Source: an uncultured Caulobacteraceae bacterium (GTDB lineage Bacteria > Pseudomonadota > Alphaproteobacteria > Caulobacterales > Caulobacteraceae). From it: 6,880 nucleotides of DNA. The stretch covers positions 1 through 6,880 of the forward strand of contig CAMLKO010000055.1 in NCBI GenBank assembly GCA_946480495.1, read 5' to 3'. The notes beneath the pieces are model-generated. The model saw nothing but the letters and a program-made list of their open reading frames with translations. It had not been told where the DNA came from and did not search any database. Positions 6,152 through 6,880 of the stretch are shown piece by piece. Position 1 is the stretch's first letter, and each line of letters opens with the position of its first letter. Position numbers and translations under genes: made by a program.

Positions 6152-6880
6152 CTAGACGCGTTCGATGACGGTGGCGGTGCCCATGCCGGCGCCGACGCAG
6201 AGGGTGACGAGAGCGGTTTCCTTGTCGGTCCGCTCCAGCTCATCCAGCACGGTGCCGAGGATCATGGCCCCGGTCGCGCCCAGGGGGTGGCCCATGGCGA
6301 TGGCGCCGCCGTTCACGTTCATCTTCTCGTGCGGGATATCCAGCGCCTGCATCATGCGCAGCACGACCGAGGCGAAGGCCTCGTTCAGCTCATAGACGTC
6401 GATGTCGCCGACCTCCATGCCGAGCTTCTTCAGAAGCTTCTCGGTCACGAAGGAGGGGCCGGTCAGCATGATGGAGGGCTCCGAGCCGATCGAGGCCATG
6501 CCCTTCACCCGCGCGCGGGGCTTCAGCCCCATCGCCTCGCCCATCTCCCTGGTGCCGAAGAGGACGCCCGCAGCGCCGTCGACGATGCCCGAGGAGTTGC
6601 CGGCGTGGTGCACGTGGTTGATCCGCTCGACCTGCGGATAGCGCTGGGTCACTACCGCGTCGAACGCCAGCTCGCCCGGGGCGGCGAACGACGGGTTCAG
6701 CGAGGCGAGGCTCTGCATCGTCGCGTCGGGCCGCAGGTGTTCGTCGCGGTCGAGGATGGTCAGGCCCATCTGGTCCTTCACCCCGATGACCGACTTCTTG
6801 AACCGGCCTTCTTCCCAGGCCCGCGCCGCGCGCTTCTGGCTTTCGACCGCATAGGCGTCGACGTCGTCGCGCGAGAAGCC
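6152..6880 (-). CDS. fadA: Acyl-CoA thiolase (acetyl-CoA C-acyltransferase), C-terminal part
   Basis: The frame is open from the window end to the TAG at 6152-6154 and gives the last 242 residues; the N-terminus and the nucleophilic cysteine lie outside. Thiolases cleave 3-ketoacyl-CoA with free CoA to release acetyl-CoA, the last step of each beta-oxidation round. The fragment begins with [19 protein letters not shown], typical of the family's loop region. It continues with the [13 protein letters not shown] segment (about 94-106), YELNEAF (163-169), [15 protein letters not shown] (190-204) with active-site His198, and LCVGAGMG (227-234) with the second catalytic cysteine, Cys228. A GTG at 6781 is not the start, because the conserved sequence continues upstream of it. 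It is the first visible gene of the operon, 18 bp before the alpha subunit, and probably forms the beta subunit of the same complex. Whether it prefers long or short chains, or runs in the biosynthetic direction, cannot be told from this fragment. The family call is firm. Confidence 0.93.
   Translation of the reverse strand, partial: GFSRDDVDAYAVESQKRAARAWEEGRFKKSVIGVKDQMGLTILDRDEHLRPDATMQSLASLNPSFAAPGELAFDAVVTQRYPQVERINHVHHAGNSSGIVDGAAGVLFGTREMGEAMGLKPRARVKGMASIGSEPSIMLTGPSFVTEKLLKKLGMEVGDIDVYELNEAFASVVLRMMQALDIPHEKMNVNGGAIAMGHPLGATGAMILGTVLDELERTDKETALVTLCVGAGMGTATVIERV

Overview
The window is a high-GC stretch with strong G/C third-position bias, dense packing and gaps under 140 bp. The protein types suggest an alphaproteobacterium, probably of the Caulobacter/Phenylobacterium group: a Dcm-like methylase with Vsr, a membrane hybrid histidine kinase with the linked N/G1/F/G2 motifs, and a thiolase-first fatty-acid oxidation operon. 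This placement is inferred from protein style and base composition, not from a marker gene.

Layout. On the + strand, positions 1-579 hold the C-terminal end of a DNA cytosine-5 methyltransferase. After an 87-bp gap comes a complete cysteine synthase A (667-1644), then a complete Vsr mismatch endonuclease (1641-2075). The TTG start of vsr overlaps the TGA stop of cysK by the four bases TTGA. On the - strand, a membrane-bound hybrid histidine kinase (2045-3790) converges on vsr, and the two coding ends overlap by 31 bp. About 80 bp of non-coding DNA upstream of the kinase holds a 7-bp perfect inverted repeat and a pair of TAACC-type half-sites. Next is a strong Rho-independent terminator (3884-3912), then the trifunctional-type beta-oxidation alpha subunit (3938-6133, - strand). 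Its operon partner, an acyl-CoA thiolase (6152-6880, - strand), lies 18 bp upstream and is cut by the window edge.

How the genes work together. The methyltransferase and Vsr form a known functional pair. Deamination of 5-methylcytosine gives T:G mismatches, which Vsr nicks to start repair. Here cysK separates them, and vsr is translationally linked to cysK rather than to the methylase. The thiolase and the hydratase/dehydrogenase protein form the last steps of fatty-acid beta-oxidation and probably assemble as one complex. The kinase gene stands alone behind the operon's terminator and has its own upstream region. Its signal and its phosphotransfer partners cannot be read from this window.

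Overall this is mostly ordinary chromosomal housekeeping sequence. I see no mobile element, CRISPR array, tRNA or rRNA. The points worth a second look are the methylase-cysK-vsr arrangement, the overlapping convergent ends, and the compact control region of the kinase.
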